DNA of 64,000 nt from Bradyrhizobium canariense. GTDB taxonomy: Bacteria; Pseudomonadota; Alphaproteobacteria; Rhizobiales; Xanthobacteraceae. This document shows positions 40,026 to 48,456 of the stretch, piece by piece. Numbering within the stretch: position 1 is the first letter of the stretch; each line of letters starts with the position of its first letter. The stretch is from positions 6,475,001 to 6,539,000 of the forward strand of contig NZ_LT629750.1 of the NCBI RefSeq assembly GCF_900105125.1. The letters are read 5' to 3'. A program made the position numbers and the translations under genes. The notes beneath the pieces were generated by a model. That model ran no database searches and was not told where the DNA came from. It saw only the letters and a list, made by a program, of their open reading frames with translations.

Positions 40026-42872
40026 TCAGTTCAGCGCATTCTGGATTGCGGTATCGAGCATCTTCAATCCTGATGCGAGATCGCCTTTGAGATGTACGCG
40101 GAGCGCGCGCCGGTTGCGTTCGGTCAGCACGCCGAAATCGCCGCGTGCCTGAGCCGCCTTGATGATGCCGAAGCTCGCCTTTTGGCCGGGCACCGCAAGG
40201 TCCCTGGCGTCATCCGCGGTAATCTGAAGGAAAACGCCGCTGTCCGGGCCACCCTTATAGGCTTGTCCGGTGGAATGCAGGAAGCGCGGGCCGAACTCGG
40301 CACAGGTCGCAACGTGGCGCTTGTCGCGGACCGCAAGCCGCATGTGCTGCAGACTGTCGATATGTGTGGCGTTGCGTTCGATATAGGCAAGCAGCGCCAC
40401 ATAGTCGTCCGCGCCGGAGCGGGCGAGGTGGGCTTTCAGCCAGGAGTCGAGGTCGCCATCGGCGCCTGCCTGGCGCAGTGCTGCCGCGTTTTTCTCATCG
40501 GTGTAGATGTCGGCCGCATCGGTCGAGATAACAGGCTGCTCCTTGGGCAGCGAACCGGTCTTCTCGAAGGCGGCGGTCAACTCCCGGGTCTTGATCTTGG
40601 CAGCCTCGACGTCAGGCTGGTTGAAGGGATTGATGCCAAGCACGGAGCCCGCGACCGCAACCGCCATCTCGAAGCGGAAGAACTCCTGGCCGATATGCTC
40701 GATCGACTTCATGACAATGCGCACCACCGGATGCCCGGCGTTCTCCAGCGCGGCGAGCTTGCCGTCATGCGCGGCGTCACTTTCGCCTTCGGTGCGGATA
40801 TCAATGAAGAACCGGTCGTTGCCGTAGGAGGCTGCGTCGCCCAGCGTCTCGCCATCGATCGGGACGAGGCCCTTGCCGTCCTTGCCGGTGGATTCGGCGA
40901 TCAGCTGTTCGGCCCACGCGCCGAAATCGGCAATCTTTTTCGATGACAGGATCGTGACCTTGTCGCGGCCTTCGAGACCGGCAAGGCCCATCGCGAGGCC
41001 AAGCTGCACGCCGGGATTTTCATGCGGCGGCACATCCGGTCCGCAAGAGCGCACCATTGCCATCGTGTGGGTGAGCAGCGTGCGCAGGTCGACGCCTGCC
41101 GCCGCAGCCGGCACCAGCCCGAATGGCGACAATACGGAATAGCGCCCGCCGATGGCAGGATCGCCATAAAAGGTCCGGGCGAAGTCTTGTTTGGCCGCCA
41201 CCTTCTGCAGCGATGAGCCGGGGTCGGTCACCGCGATGAACCGGTAACCAGCCTTGTCGGCGCCAATCGTCTCGGACACCCGCTCGAAGAAGTAATCCTT
41301 CATCACGTTGGGTTCGGTGGTGCCGCCGGATTTACTGGAGACGATGAACAGCGTGTCGGCGAGGTTGATCGAGGCCTGCATGGTGCGGACCTGCGCTGGG
41401 TCCGTTGAATCAAGCACATGCAATTTCGGAAAACCGGCCTTCTTCGGGAACGTCTGTGCCAGGACTTCCGGCCCAAGACTCGATCCGCCCATCCCGAGCA
41501 CGACAGCGTCGGTGAAGCTTTGTCCCTTCACCCGATGCGCAAAGTCCTCATAGTCGGCGATATCGGCGGCCGCGGGGCTGGTCAGCCAACCCAGCCACTT
41601 GTTCTCGTCATCGCCGGTCCAGACCGATTTGTCGTGCTGCCAGAGCCGCCGTATTTTGGCCGACGCGCGCCAATCCTCGGTGCTTTTCTCGACGGCCTTT
41701 CCAAGGCTGCTTCCAAGCGCCATTTGCTGCCGATCGAGGCCAGCACTGAGCACGGTTGCGCGCTTGTGCGCGACAGCGCCGTAAAGCTTGTCGGCGGCAT
41801 CGGCGAATTGCTTGACGCCATCCTTGACAAGTTCGGCCGTGATCGCATCGAGCGAGATGCCGGATTTCTCGAGCTCGTCCAGCACATGCCTGGCGTCCTC
41901 GACATTTTCCTCAAGACTGTCGCGCAACTTACCGTGATCGCGGAAGGCGTCGAGTGTGGCCGGCGGCACGGTGTTGACCGTGTTGGGGCCGATCAGCTCC
42001 TCGACATAGAGTACGTCGCTATAGTCCTTGTTTTTGGTGCCGGTCGAAGCCCACAGCAACCGCTGCGGCTTGGCGCCTTTGGCGGCAAGCTTGTCCCAGC
42101 GTGCGCCGGAAAACAGCCGCTTGTATTCCTGATAGGCAAGCTTGGCGTTGGCGACGGCGACCTTGCCCTTCAGCCCGGCCAACCGCTCTTTCTCGGTCGG
42201 GTCGTTCGCTTGGGCGATCTTTTCGTCGATCAGCTTATCGGCTGCGGTGTCGATGCGGCTGACGAAGAAGCTGGCAACGCTCGCGATGTGGGAGGGATCG
42301 CCTCCTTCGGCGACGTATTTTTCCAGGCCCGACAGATAGGCTTCGGCGACCTTTACATAGACCTTCTGCGAGAACAGCAACGTGATGTTGATGCTGATGC
42401 CTTCGCCAATCAACTGCTGGATCGCCGGCAGGCCCGGCGTGGTCGCCGGCACCTTGACCATCAGGTTCTTGCGATCGACCTCTTTCCAGAGCCGCTCGGC
42501 TTCCGCGATCGTGGCTTTGGTATCCATCGCGAGATAGGGCGATACCTCCAGGCTGACGAAGCCGTCATGCCCACCGAGATGATCGTAGACCGGACGCAGC
42601 ACATCGGCGGCATGCTGGATGTCTTCGACGGCGAGATGCTCGAACAGCTCGGAAACCGGCCGATCGCCACGTTTCAGCGCCTGGCCGATCGGGGCGTCAT
42701 ATTCGTCCGAACTGCCGATCGCCTTTTCGAAGATCGACGGGTTCGATGTGACGCCTTTGACGCCATCGGTGTCGATCAGCTTTTTGAGATCGCCCTTGGC
42801 GACGAAGCCGCGGGCCAGGAAATCCAGCCAGACCGCCTGGCCGTGGTTTTCGAGTGCTTTGACGGGATTCAT
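40026..42872 (-). CDS. bifunctional transaldolase / phosphoglucose isomerase fusion
   Basis: A 948-residue fusion. The N-terminal part (about 1-370) is transaldolase, with MVKVPATTPGLPAIQQLI holding the Schiff-base lysine. The C-terminal part (about 400-948) is phosphoglucose isomerase, with LGMGGSSLGPEVLAQTF and VSSKSGGTTEPNVMKDYF. The two activities link the non-oxidative pentose phosphate branch to glycolysis or the reverse. Start 42872 (MNPVKALENHGQAVWLD) fits the family; upstream in-frame codons read as a non-coding extension. Likely the first gene of the operon with gnd, zwf, pgl, gntK and the HAD gene. Confidence 0.93.
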   Translation of the reverse strand: MNPVKALENHGQAVWLDFLARGFVAKGDLKKLIDTDGVKGVTSNPSIFEKAIGSSDEYDAPIGQALKRGDRPVSELFEHLAVEDIQHAADVLRPVYDHLGGHDGFVSLEVSPYLAMDTKATIAEAERLWKEVDRKNLMVKVPATTPGLPAIQQLIGEGISINITLLFSQKVYVKVAEAYLSGLEKYVAEGGDPSHIASVASFFVSRIDTAADKLIDEKIAQANDPTEKERLAGLKGKVAVANAKLAYQEYKRLFSGARWDKLAAKGAKPQRLLWASTGTKNKDYSDVLYVEELIGPNTVNTVPPATLDAFRDHGKLRDSLEENVEDARHVLDELEKSGISLDAITAELVKDGVKQFADAADKLYGAVAHKRATVLSAGLDRQQMALGSSLGKAVEKSTEDWRASAKIRRLWQHDKSVWTGDDENKWLGWLTSPAAADIADYEDFAHRVKGQSFTDAVVLGMGGSSLGPEVLAQTFPKKAGFPKLHVLDSTDPAQVRTMQASINLADTLFIVSSKSGGTTEPNVMKDYFFERVSETIGADKAGYRFIAVTDPGSSLQKVAAKQDFARTFYGDPAIGGRYSVLSPFGLVPAAAAGVDLRTLLTHTMAMVRSCGPDVPPHENPGVQLGLAMGLAGLEGRDKVTILSSKKIADFGAWAEQLIAESTGKDGKGLVPIDGETLGDAASYGNDRFFIDIRTEGESDAAHDGKLAALENAGHPVVRIVMKSIEHIGQEFFRFEMAVAVAGSVLGINPFNQPDVEAAKIKTRELTAAFEKTGSLPKEQPVISTDAADIYTDEKNAAALRQAGADGDLDSWLKAHLARSGADDYVALLAYIERNATHIDSLQHMRLAVRDKRHVATCAEFGPRFLHSTGQAYKGGPDSGVFLQITADDARDLAVPGQKASFGIIKAAQARGDFGVLTERNRRALRVHLKGDLASGLKMLDTAIQNALN

Positions 42873-43223
42873 GATGCCTGCTTCTGTTCGGGTTGGCCGA
42901 ATTGCTGCTTTTGGGACTTGTTCTGGCGGGAAGCCGGTATTTATCAACGAAGTCCGATGAGGTGATGACCGGGGGAATATGAGTATCCCCATATCATAAC
43001 GCCATTCACAGTATATCGATCCCGGAAATTGGCTGTTTGGCGGCATTCCCGATGGAATTTTTTGGCGGTACGGGGGCGGGGCTGAAGGTCTCGGGCAGAT
43101 ACCGCGCTGATTTTGAGCGCCAGCTTGATCTCAAGCGATATCCGCATGTTACGCTCATAAGCTGCGTCACGGGGCGGACGCAGGACAATGATCGGTACAA
43201 CATGTTTTATATTTTTTACGTCA

Positions 43224-43265
43224 GCCTTGGCACTGAAGCCTTGGCACTGAAGCCTTGGCGCTGAT
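43224..43265. repeat. three tandem copies of a 14-base unit
   Basis: GCCTTGGCACTGAA is repeated twice exactly at 43224-43251 and a third, slightly changed copy (GCCTTGGCGCTGAT) follows. Since 14 is not a multiple of 3, the expansion shifts the frame. It sits at the putative signal-peptide region of the degraded gene just downstream. Confidence 0.8.
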
Positions 43266-43537
43266 CGCCATATCGACTGGCCGGGCCCGAGCCGACGGCA
43301 TTCGTCCGGATGCACTGCAATTCCAGCGGACATTTCCGGACCCAAACGGATCAAGCCCGGTTGAGCTGGAAGCCATCGTGGTTCGGCCGGATGACGGATT
43401 GCCTCATCCGCTCACGGTGCTCAATCACGGGGCGCCGCAGGATCGAGGACGCGGTCAAGGACGCGCTCGGATTTTGCGTGCCCGGTGCTGCCGCCAAATG
43501 CACCATCGTCAACATCAATAACAAATCGCCCGATTGA
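43224..43537 (+). pseudogene. decayed remnant with a hydrolase-like N-terminal fragment
   Basis: One frame reads LALIAISTGRARADG, which looks like the end of a signal peptide, then LQFQRTFPDP, VVRPDD and LTVLNHGAPQD, reminiscent of the NHG turn in secreted alpha/beta hydrolases. Around 43436 the meaningful sequence moves to another frame (RIEDAVKDALGFCVPGAAA, ending NNKSPD at 43537). A 14-base tandem expansion precedes it and no intact ATG start is evident. I read this as a frameshifted, internally deleted gene; whether both pieces belong to one ancestral gene is unknown. Confidence 0.45.
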
Positions 43538-43659
43538 TCGTCGATCGCGATTGCGACGGCTCCCGAGATTACCGGCGCGCGGAATTCTCCTGCGATTGCG
43601 CAGGCTGGGCCAAGCAAATATGGTGCGCGCGATCGAGGAAACGAAAAAGGAAAAAGACC

Positions 43660-44853
43660 TTGTCAACCCGCAATAAACTTCTCGCCGGCTCGTTCATCGG
43701 CGCAGCGTTCTCGATGATGCTGGTCGGCGCGTCCCTCGCGGCCGACACCACCATCAAGCTCGGAAATACCGCGCCTTATAGCGGACCTGCATCCGCCTAT
43801 GGCACGATCGCGCGCGCGGAAGCGGCCTATTTCCAGATGCTGAACGATCAAGGCGGTATCAACGGCCGCAAGATCGACTTCCTGAGCCTGGATGATGCGT
43901 ACTCGCCTTCCAAGACGGTCGAACAGACGCGCAGGCTGGTCGAGCAGGATGAAGTGCTTGCGGTGTTCAGTTCGGTCGGCACCGCTCCCAATATTTCCGT
44001 CCAAAAATATCTCAACATCAAACACGTTCCGCAAATCTTCGTTTCGTCCGGTGCGACGCGCTGGAACGATCCGAAGCAATTTCCTTGGACGGTCGGCTTC
44101 AACCCCACTTACGAATTGGAAGGCAAGCTCTACGCGCAATACGTTCTGAAAACCAAGCCGGACGCAAAGATCGCCGTCATCATCCCCGACGAGGACGCCG
44201 GCAAGGATTATCTCAGGGGCTTCAAGGAAGGACTTGGCGAGCATGTCGATCAACTCGTCTCGTCGACAACCTATTTGACATCGGACCCGACCATCGACTC
44301 GCAGATGGTCACGATGCGGGAGTCGGGCGCGGATGTTTTCTTCGCGGAGGCGACGCCCAAATTCGCAGCTCAGGCGATCAAGAAAGCCGGCAGCATGGGC
44401 TGGAAGCCGCTGATCATCCTGCCGTCGGTCTCTAACTCCGTTTCCGCGGTGCTTGAACCCGCAGGTATCGAAAACACCGTCGGCGTGGTGACCGGGCTCT
44501 ACCTCAAGGATCCGAACGATGCGCGCTGGGCGGACGATCCCGGGGTCAAGGATTTCCTGGCCTGGATGAAGAAGTACCAGCCGAACGCCAGCACCGGCGA
44601 TCTTTTCAATGTGCAGGGCTATACCGTCGCGCAAGTCATGGAGGCGGTGCTGCGAAATTGCAAAGACGATCTCAGCCGTGAGAACATCATCAAGCAGTCA
44701 ACGACGTTGAAGGCGCTCGCGCTGCCGCTGCTTCTTCCCGGAATAACGGTCCATAACGATCCGAGCGACGTCACGGCCATTCACCAGATCCAGATGGCGC
44801 GGTTCGACGGAAAGTCGTGGGTGCTGTTCGGCGATGTTCTCGGCGACAAATAG
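43660..44853 (+). CDS. ABC-transporter branched-chain amino acid-type substrate-binding protein
   Basis: A 397-residue periplasmic protein of the Leu/Ile/Val-binding (PBP1) family. The signal peptide spans about 27 residues (STRNKLLAGSFIGAAFSMM then LVGASLAADT). The mature part has IKLGNTAPYSGPASAYG and NDQGGINGRKIDFLSLDDAYSPSKT. The TTG at 43660 is preferred because it directly precedes the signal peptide and follows AAGG at suitable spacing. No permease or ATPase gene is adjacent, so it is an orphan binding protein; ligands in this family range from amino acids to aromatic acids. Confidence 0.88.
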   Translation: MSTRNKLLAGSFIGAAFSMMLVGASLAADTTIKLGNTAPYSGPASAYGTIARAEAAYFQMLNDQGGINGRKIDFLSLDDAYSPSKTVEQTRRLVEQDEVLAVFSSVGTAPNISVQKYLNIKHVPQIFVSSGATRWNDPKQFPWTVGFNPTYELEGKLYAQYVLKTKPDAKIAVIIPDEDAGKDYLRGFKEGLGEHVDQLVSSTTYLTSDPTIDSQMVTMRESGADVFFAEATPKFAAQAIKKAGSMGWKPLIILPSVSNSVSAVLEPAGIENTVGVVTGLYLKDPNDARWADDPGVKDFLAWMKKYQPNASTGDLFNVQGYTVAQVMEAVLRNCKDDLSRENIIKQSTTLKALALPLLLPGITVHNDPSDVTAIHQIQMARFDGKSWVLFGDVLGDK

Positions 44854-45218
44854 ACGATGGCGGGTGGAACTCGGGAATGCCTTAAGCGTTTCTCTTTGGG
44901 ATATTCCCAAAAAGAGCAATTCCCGGTTCCATTTTCGCCGGATTCTGCGAGGCAGTAGATGCCCGGATGTGGCGGGGCGGCTACATCACGAGGAAATTAC
45001 GCCCCGTGAGGCTCTTTCGCCCACAAACTAGGCGGACTGCCTGTTTATAACCCATCCGCTGCTTGCGTAGCGCATTGCGCGAGGGAGTCAGCAGCGTGTC
45101 CAATCGCACCATGTGCTGACTACTGATTCGAAACTCGGGCGCGGATGACGCGAGAGGGTTCGCAGCTTCCCCGGCCCGGTTTCGCAAGCAGTGCGGCGGA
45201 CTTATGAGGAGAGAAGTC
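44854..45218. other. intergenic region between the binding protein and prkA
   Basis: About 365 bases holding the nested inverted repeat at 44865-44931 near its left end. The rest should include the prkA promoter, but I see no clear consensus, and the short open frames lack coding character. Confidence 0.4.
44865..44931 (+). terminator. nested inverted repeat after the binding-protein gene, likely terminator
   Basis: The outer arms TGGAAC and GGGAAT at 44865-44878 pair with ATTCCC and GGTTCCA at 44919-44931, and an inner stem CTCTTTGGGA pairs with TCCCAAAAAGAG (two bulged bases). It is followed by TTTTCG. Its place 11 bases after the stop suits a terminator. Confidence 0.6.
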
Positions 45219-47162
45219 ATGTACAACGATTCTCTGTTCAACGCTTTCGCTCGGTCCTTCGAAGCTCGAAGCCAGACCGATATGTCGATGGCGGAATATC
45301 TGGAATCGTGTCGAAGCGATCCGCTACGATATGCCAATGCGGCCGAACGGCTACTTGCCGCGATCGGTGAGCCTCAGATGATTGACACGGCCAAGGACCC
45401 ACGCCTTGGCCGTATTTTTTTGAACCGCACCATGCGCGTCTATCCGGCGTTCGCCGGTTTCCACGGTATGGAGGAAACGATCGAGCGCATCGTCGGATTC
45501 TTTCGGCACGCGGCTCAAGGCCTCGAAGAGCGAAAGCAGATCCTCTATCTGCTGGGACCGGTGGGCGGCGGCAAATCGTCGCTGGCGGAACGGCTCAAAT
45601 TGCTGATGGAGCTGCATCCGATTTACGTGCTGAAGGCCGGTGATGAACTTAGTCCAGTCTTCGAGAGCCCCTTAAGCCTGTTCGATCCGGAAACGCTGGG
45701 ACCGATGATCGAGGAAAAATATGGCATTCCGCGCCGCCGACTGAACGGGCTGATGAGCCCCTGGTGCTACAAGCGGCTCGAAGCGTTCGGTGGCGATATC
45801 TCGCAATTCCGTGTCGCCCGAATCCAGCCTTCGCGCCTGCGCCAGATCGGAATCGCGAAAACCGAACCCGGTGACGAGAATAATCAGGATATTTCCTCGC
45901 TCGTCGGCAAGGTCGATATTCGCAAGCTCGAAACCTTCGCCCAGAACGATCCCGATGCGTACAGCTACTCGGGTGGGCTCAATCGCGCCAATCAGGGCGT
46001 TCTCGAATTCGTCGAGATGTTCAAGGCGCCGATCAAGATGCTGCATCCGCTGTTAACGGCGACGCAGGAAGGCAACTATATCGGCACCGAGAATATCGGG
46101 GCTATTCCCTTCACCGGTGTGATCCTTGCCCATTCGAATGAATCCGAATGGCAAAGCTTCAAGACCAACAAGAACAACGAAGCCTTCATCGATCGTATCT
46201 GCGTCATCAAGGTTCCATACTGCCTGCGGGTCACCGAGGAGCAGAAGATCTATGAGAAGCTGATCCAGGGATCGGAACTCGCGTCGGCGCCTTGTGCTCC
46301 GGCCACGCTGGAGACGCTGGCTCGCTTTTCCGTGATGTCGCGGCTGCGAAAGCACGAGAATTCGACGCTGTTTGCGAAGATGCGGGTTTATGATGGTGAA
46401 AGCCTGAAGGAATCCGATCCGAAGGCCCGCAGCGTCCAGGAATATAAGGACGCCGCCGGTGTCGACGAAGGCATGGACGGCATTTCGACACGTTTCGCAT
46501 TCAAGGTGTTGGCCGCGACCTACAATCACGACACCTCGGAGTTGGGTGCGGATGCGGTTCACCTGATGTATGCGCTGGAACAGGCGATCCGCCGCGAGCA
46601 GCTCCCCGATGAAGTCGAGAAGCGCTACCTCGAATTCATCAAGGCCGAGCTCGTGCCGCGCTATGCCGAGTTCATCGGCCACGAGATTCAGAAGGCCTAT
46701 CTCGAATCCTACTCCGACTACGGTCAAAACCTGTTCGACCGCTACGTGGATTATGCCGATGCCTGGATCGAGGATCAGGACTTCAAGGATCCCGATACCG
46801 GCCAAATGCTCGATCGCGAACTTCTCAATCAGGAATTGACCAAGATCGAGAAGCCGGCCGGCATCGCCAATCCCAAGGATTTCCGCAACGAGGTCGTCAA
46901 ATTCTCGCTGCGGTCGCGAGCCCAGAATGGCGGGAAGAACCCGGGCTGGACCAGCTACGAAAAGATCCGCGAAGTGATCGAGAAGCGGATATTCTCGCAG
47001 GTGGAAGACCTGCTGCCGGTGATCTCGTTCGGTTCGAAAAAGGATGGCGATACCGAAAAGAAGCACGGCGAGTTTGTCGCGCGAATGGTGGAGCGCGGCT
47101 ACACCGAGCGCCAGGTTCGCCGTCTGGTCGAATGGTACATGCGCGTTAAACAAGCTGGTTGA
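45219..47162 (+). CDS. prkA: PrkA family serine protein kinase / AAA-like ATPase
   Basis: A 647-residue PrkA protein. An N-terminal AAA-type region carries the Walker A LLGPVGGGKSSLAERLK (about 107-123), with the family-specific LANPDAY-like QNDPDAYSYSGGLNRANQG, followed by a C-terminal kinase-like portion ending VEWYMRVKQAG. Start 45219 is chosen for the strong GAGGAG seven bases upstream; an earlier ATG in frame lacks one. In enterobacteria yeaG (PrkA), yeaH and ycgB (SpoVR) form a nitrogen-starvation and sustained stress set. yeaH begins 13 bases after the stop. Confidence 0.93.
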   Translation: MYNDSLFNAFARSFEARSQTDMSMAEYLESCRSDPLRYANAAERLLAAIGEPQMIDTAKDPRLGRIFLNRTMRVYPAFAGFHGMEETIERIVGFFRHAAQGLEERKQILYLLGPVGGGKSSLAERLKLLMELHPIYVLKAGDELSPVFESPLSLFDPETLGPMIEEKYGIPRRRLNGLMSPWCYKRLEAFGGDISQFRVARIQPSRLRQIGIAKTEPGDENNQDISSLVGKVDIRKLETFAQNDPDAYSYSGGLNRANQGVLEFVEMFKAPIKMLHPLLTATQEGNYIGTENIGAIPFTGVILAHSNESEWQSFKTNKNNEAFIDRICVIKVPYCLRVTEEQKIYEKLIQGSELASAPCAPATLETLARFSVMSRLRKHENSTLFAKMRVYDGESLKESDPKARSVQEYKDAAGVDEGMDGISTRFAFKVLAATYNHDTSELGADAVHLMYALEQAIRREQLPDEVEKRYLEFIKAELVPRYAEFIGHEIQKAYLESYSDYGQNLFDRYVDYADAWIEDQDFKDPDTGQMLDRELLNQELTKIEKPAGIANPKDFRNEVVKFSLRSRAQNGGKNPGWTSYEKIREVIEKRIFSQVEDLLPVISFGSKKDGDTEKKHGEFVARMVERGYTERQVRRLVEWYMRVKQAG

Positions 47163-47175
47163 GGCGGATGCAACA

Positions 47176-48456
47176 GTGGTCATTCATATCGTCGATCGGC
47201 GCCTGAACCCAGGCAGTAAGAGTCTGGAGAATCGTCAGCGTTTTTTGCGCCGTGCAAAGGCGCTGGTTCAAGGCGCCGTCAAGAAGTCGTCGCAAGAGCG
47301 TGACATCAAGGACGTCCTGGAAGGCGGCGAGGTCAGCATCCCGCTGGACGGTATGAATGAGCCGCGCTTTCGCCGCGAGGGCGGCACGCGCGACATGGTT
47401 CTCCCCGGCAACAAGAAGTTTATCGAAGGCGATATCCTTCCACGGTCGGGCGAGGGCAGTGGAAAGGCATCCGAGCCCGGCGAAGGCGACGGTGAGGACG
47501 CGTTCCGGTTCGTTCTCAGCAGGGATGAATTTGTCGACCTGTTCCTCGACGATCTGGAACTGCCGGATCTCGCCAAGCGGAAACTTGCCCAGGCGGAAAG
47601 CGAGGGGATTCAGCGCGCCGGCTATGCCACCACCGGTTCGCCTGCGAACATTTCGGTAAGCCGCACGGTGAGCCGCGCGATGGCGCGGCGGGTTGCGCTG
47701 CGGCGGCCGCGGCCAGAGGCGATCGCGCAATTGGAGGCGGAACTCGCCGAGTGCGACGACGAGACGCGCTGCGCTGAACTGACGGCCGAGATCGCGGCTT
47801 TGAAGGCCAAAGCTCGCCGGATTCCGTTCATCGATCCGATCGACATCAGGTATCGCCGCTTCGAAACCATGCCGAAGCCGGTGGCCCAGGCCGTCATGTT
47901 TTGCCTGATGGATGTGTCAGGCTCAATGACCGAACATATGAAGGACCTCGCCAAGCGGTTCTACATGCTGCTCTATGTGTTCCTGAAGCGGCGCTATCGC
48001 CACGTCGAGATCGTCTTCATTCGACATACCGACCGCGCCGAAGAGGTCGACGAAGATACTTTCTTTCACGGGCCGGCATCGGGCGGCACGCTGGTGTCGA
48101 GCGCGCTGCAGGCAATGCATGACATCGTCAGGTCGCGGTTCCGTCCGGCGGACTGGAACATCTACGCGGCGCAGGCTTCGGATGGCGACAATTCCTTTTC
48201 GGACGGCGAGGTTGCGGGCCGGCTGCTCACGGAGATGATCCTGCCGGTCAGTCAGTTCTTCGCCTATCTGGAAGTCGGCGAAGCCGGCAGCAACTCATTC
48301 GACCTGTCCGATTCGTCGCTTTGGTCGCTGTATGAGCGCTTGCGCACCGATGGCGCGCCGTTGTCGATGCGCAAGGTCAGCGACCGCAGCGAAATCTTTC
48401 CGGTCTTCCACGATCTCTTCCATCGCCGTGGTAAGCACGAGAGGGCCGCGTCATGA
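47176..48456 (+). CDS. YeaH/YhbH family (DUF444) protein
   Basis: A 426-residue DUF444 protein with HIVDRRLNPGSKSLENRQRF at the N-terminus and a VWA-like domain carrying the metal-binding DVSGSMTEHMKDLAKRFY (about 249-266). The GTG at 47176 is chosen because IHIVDRRLNP is the usual N-terminus; the longer frame overlaps prkA coding sequence. Known partner of PrkA in stress response clusters; no enzymatic activity is established. It overlaps spoVR by 4 bases. Confidence 0.92.
   Translation: MVIHIVDRRLNPGSKSLENRQRFLRRAKALVQGAVKKSSQERDIKDVLEGGEVSIPLDGMNEPRFRREGGTRDMVLPGNKKFIEGDILPRSGEGSGKASEPGEGDGEDAFRFVLSRDEFVDLFLDDLELPDLAKRKLAQAESEGIQRAGYATTGSPANISVSRTVSRAMARRVALRRPRPEAIAQLEAELAECDDETRCAELTAEIAALKAKARRIPFIDPIDIRYRRFETMPKPVAQAVMFCLMDVSGSMTEHMKDLAKRFYMLLYVFLKRRYRHVEIVFIRHTDRAEEVDEDTFFHGPASGGTLVSSALQAMHDIVRSRFRPADWNIYAAQASDGDNSFSDGEVAGRLLTEMILPVSQFFAYLEVGEAGSNSFDLSDSSLWSLYERLRTDGAPLSMRKVSDRSEIFPVFHDLFHRRGKHERAAS

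Larger units (their letters stand above)
42873..43659. other. 787-base stretch without an intact gene
   Basis: This region holds the promoter side of the minus-strand tal-pgi operon, the 14-base tandem repeat, and the decayed hydrolase-like remnant. The rest has no codon bias or family signature that I can recognise. It includes an AT-rich run (ATGTTTTATATTTTTTACG, 43202-43220), unusual for this GC-rich window, which could reflect promoter or transferred DNA. Confidence 0.4.

Noticed and set aside
41418..42965. Plus-strand frame of 515 residues opposite tal-pgi
   Set aside because: No recognisable motif; the fusion enzyme on the other strand is certain.
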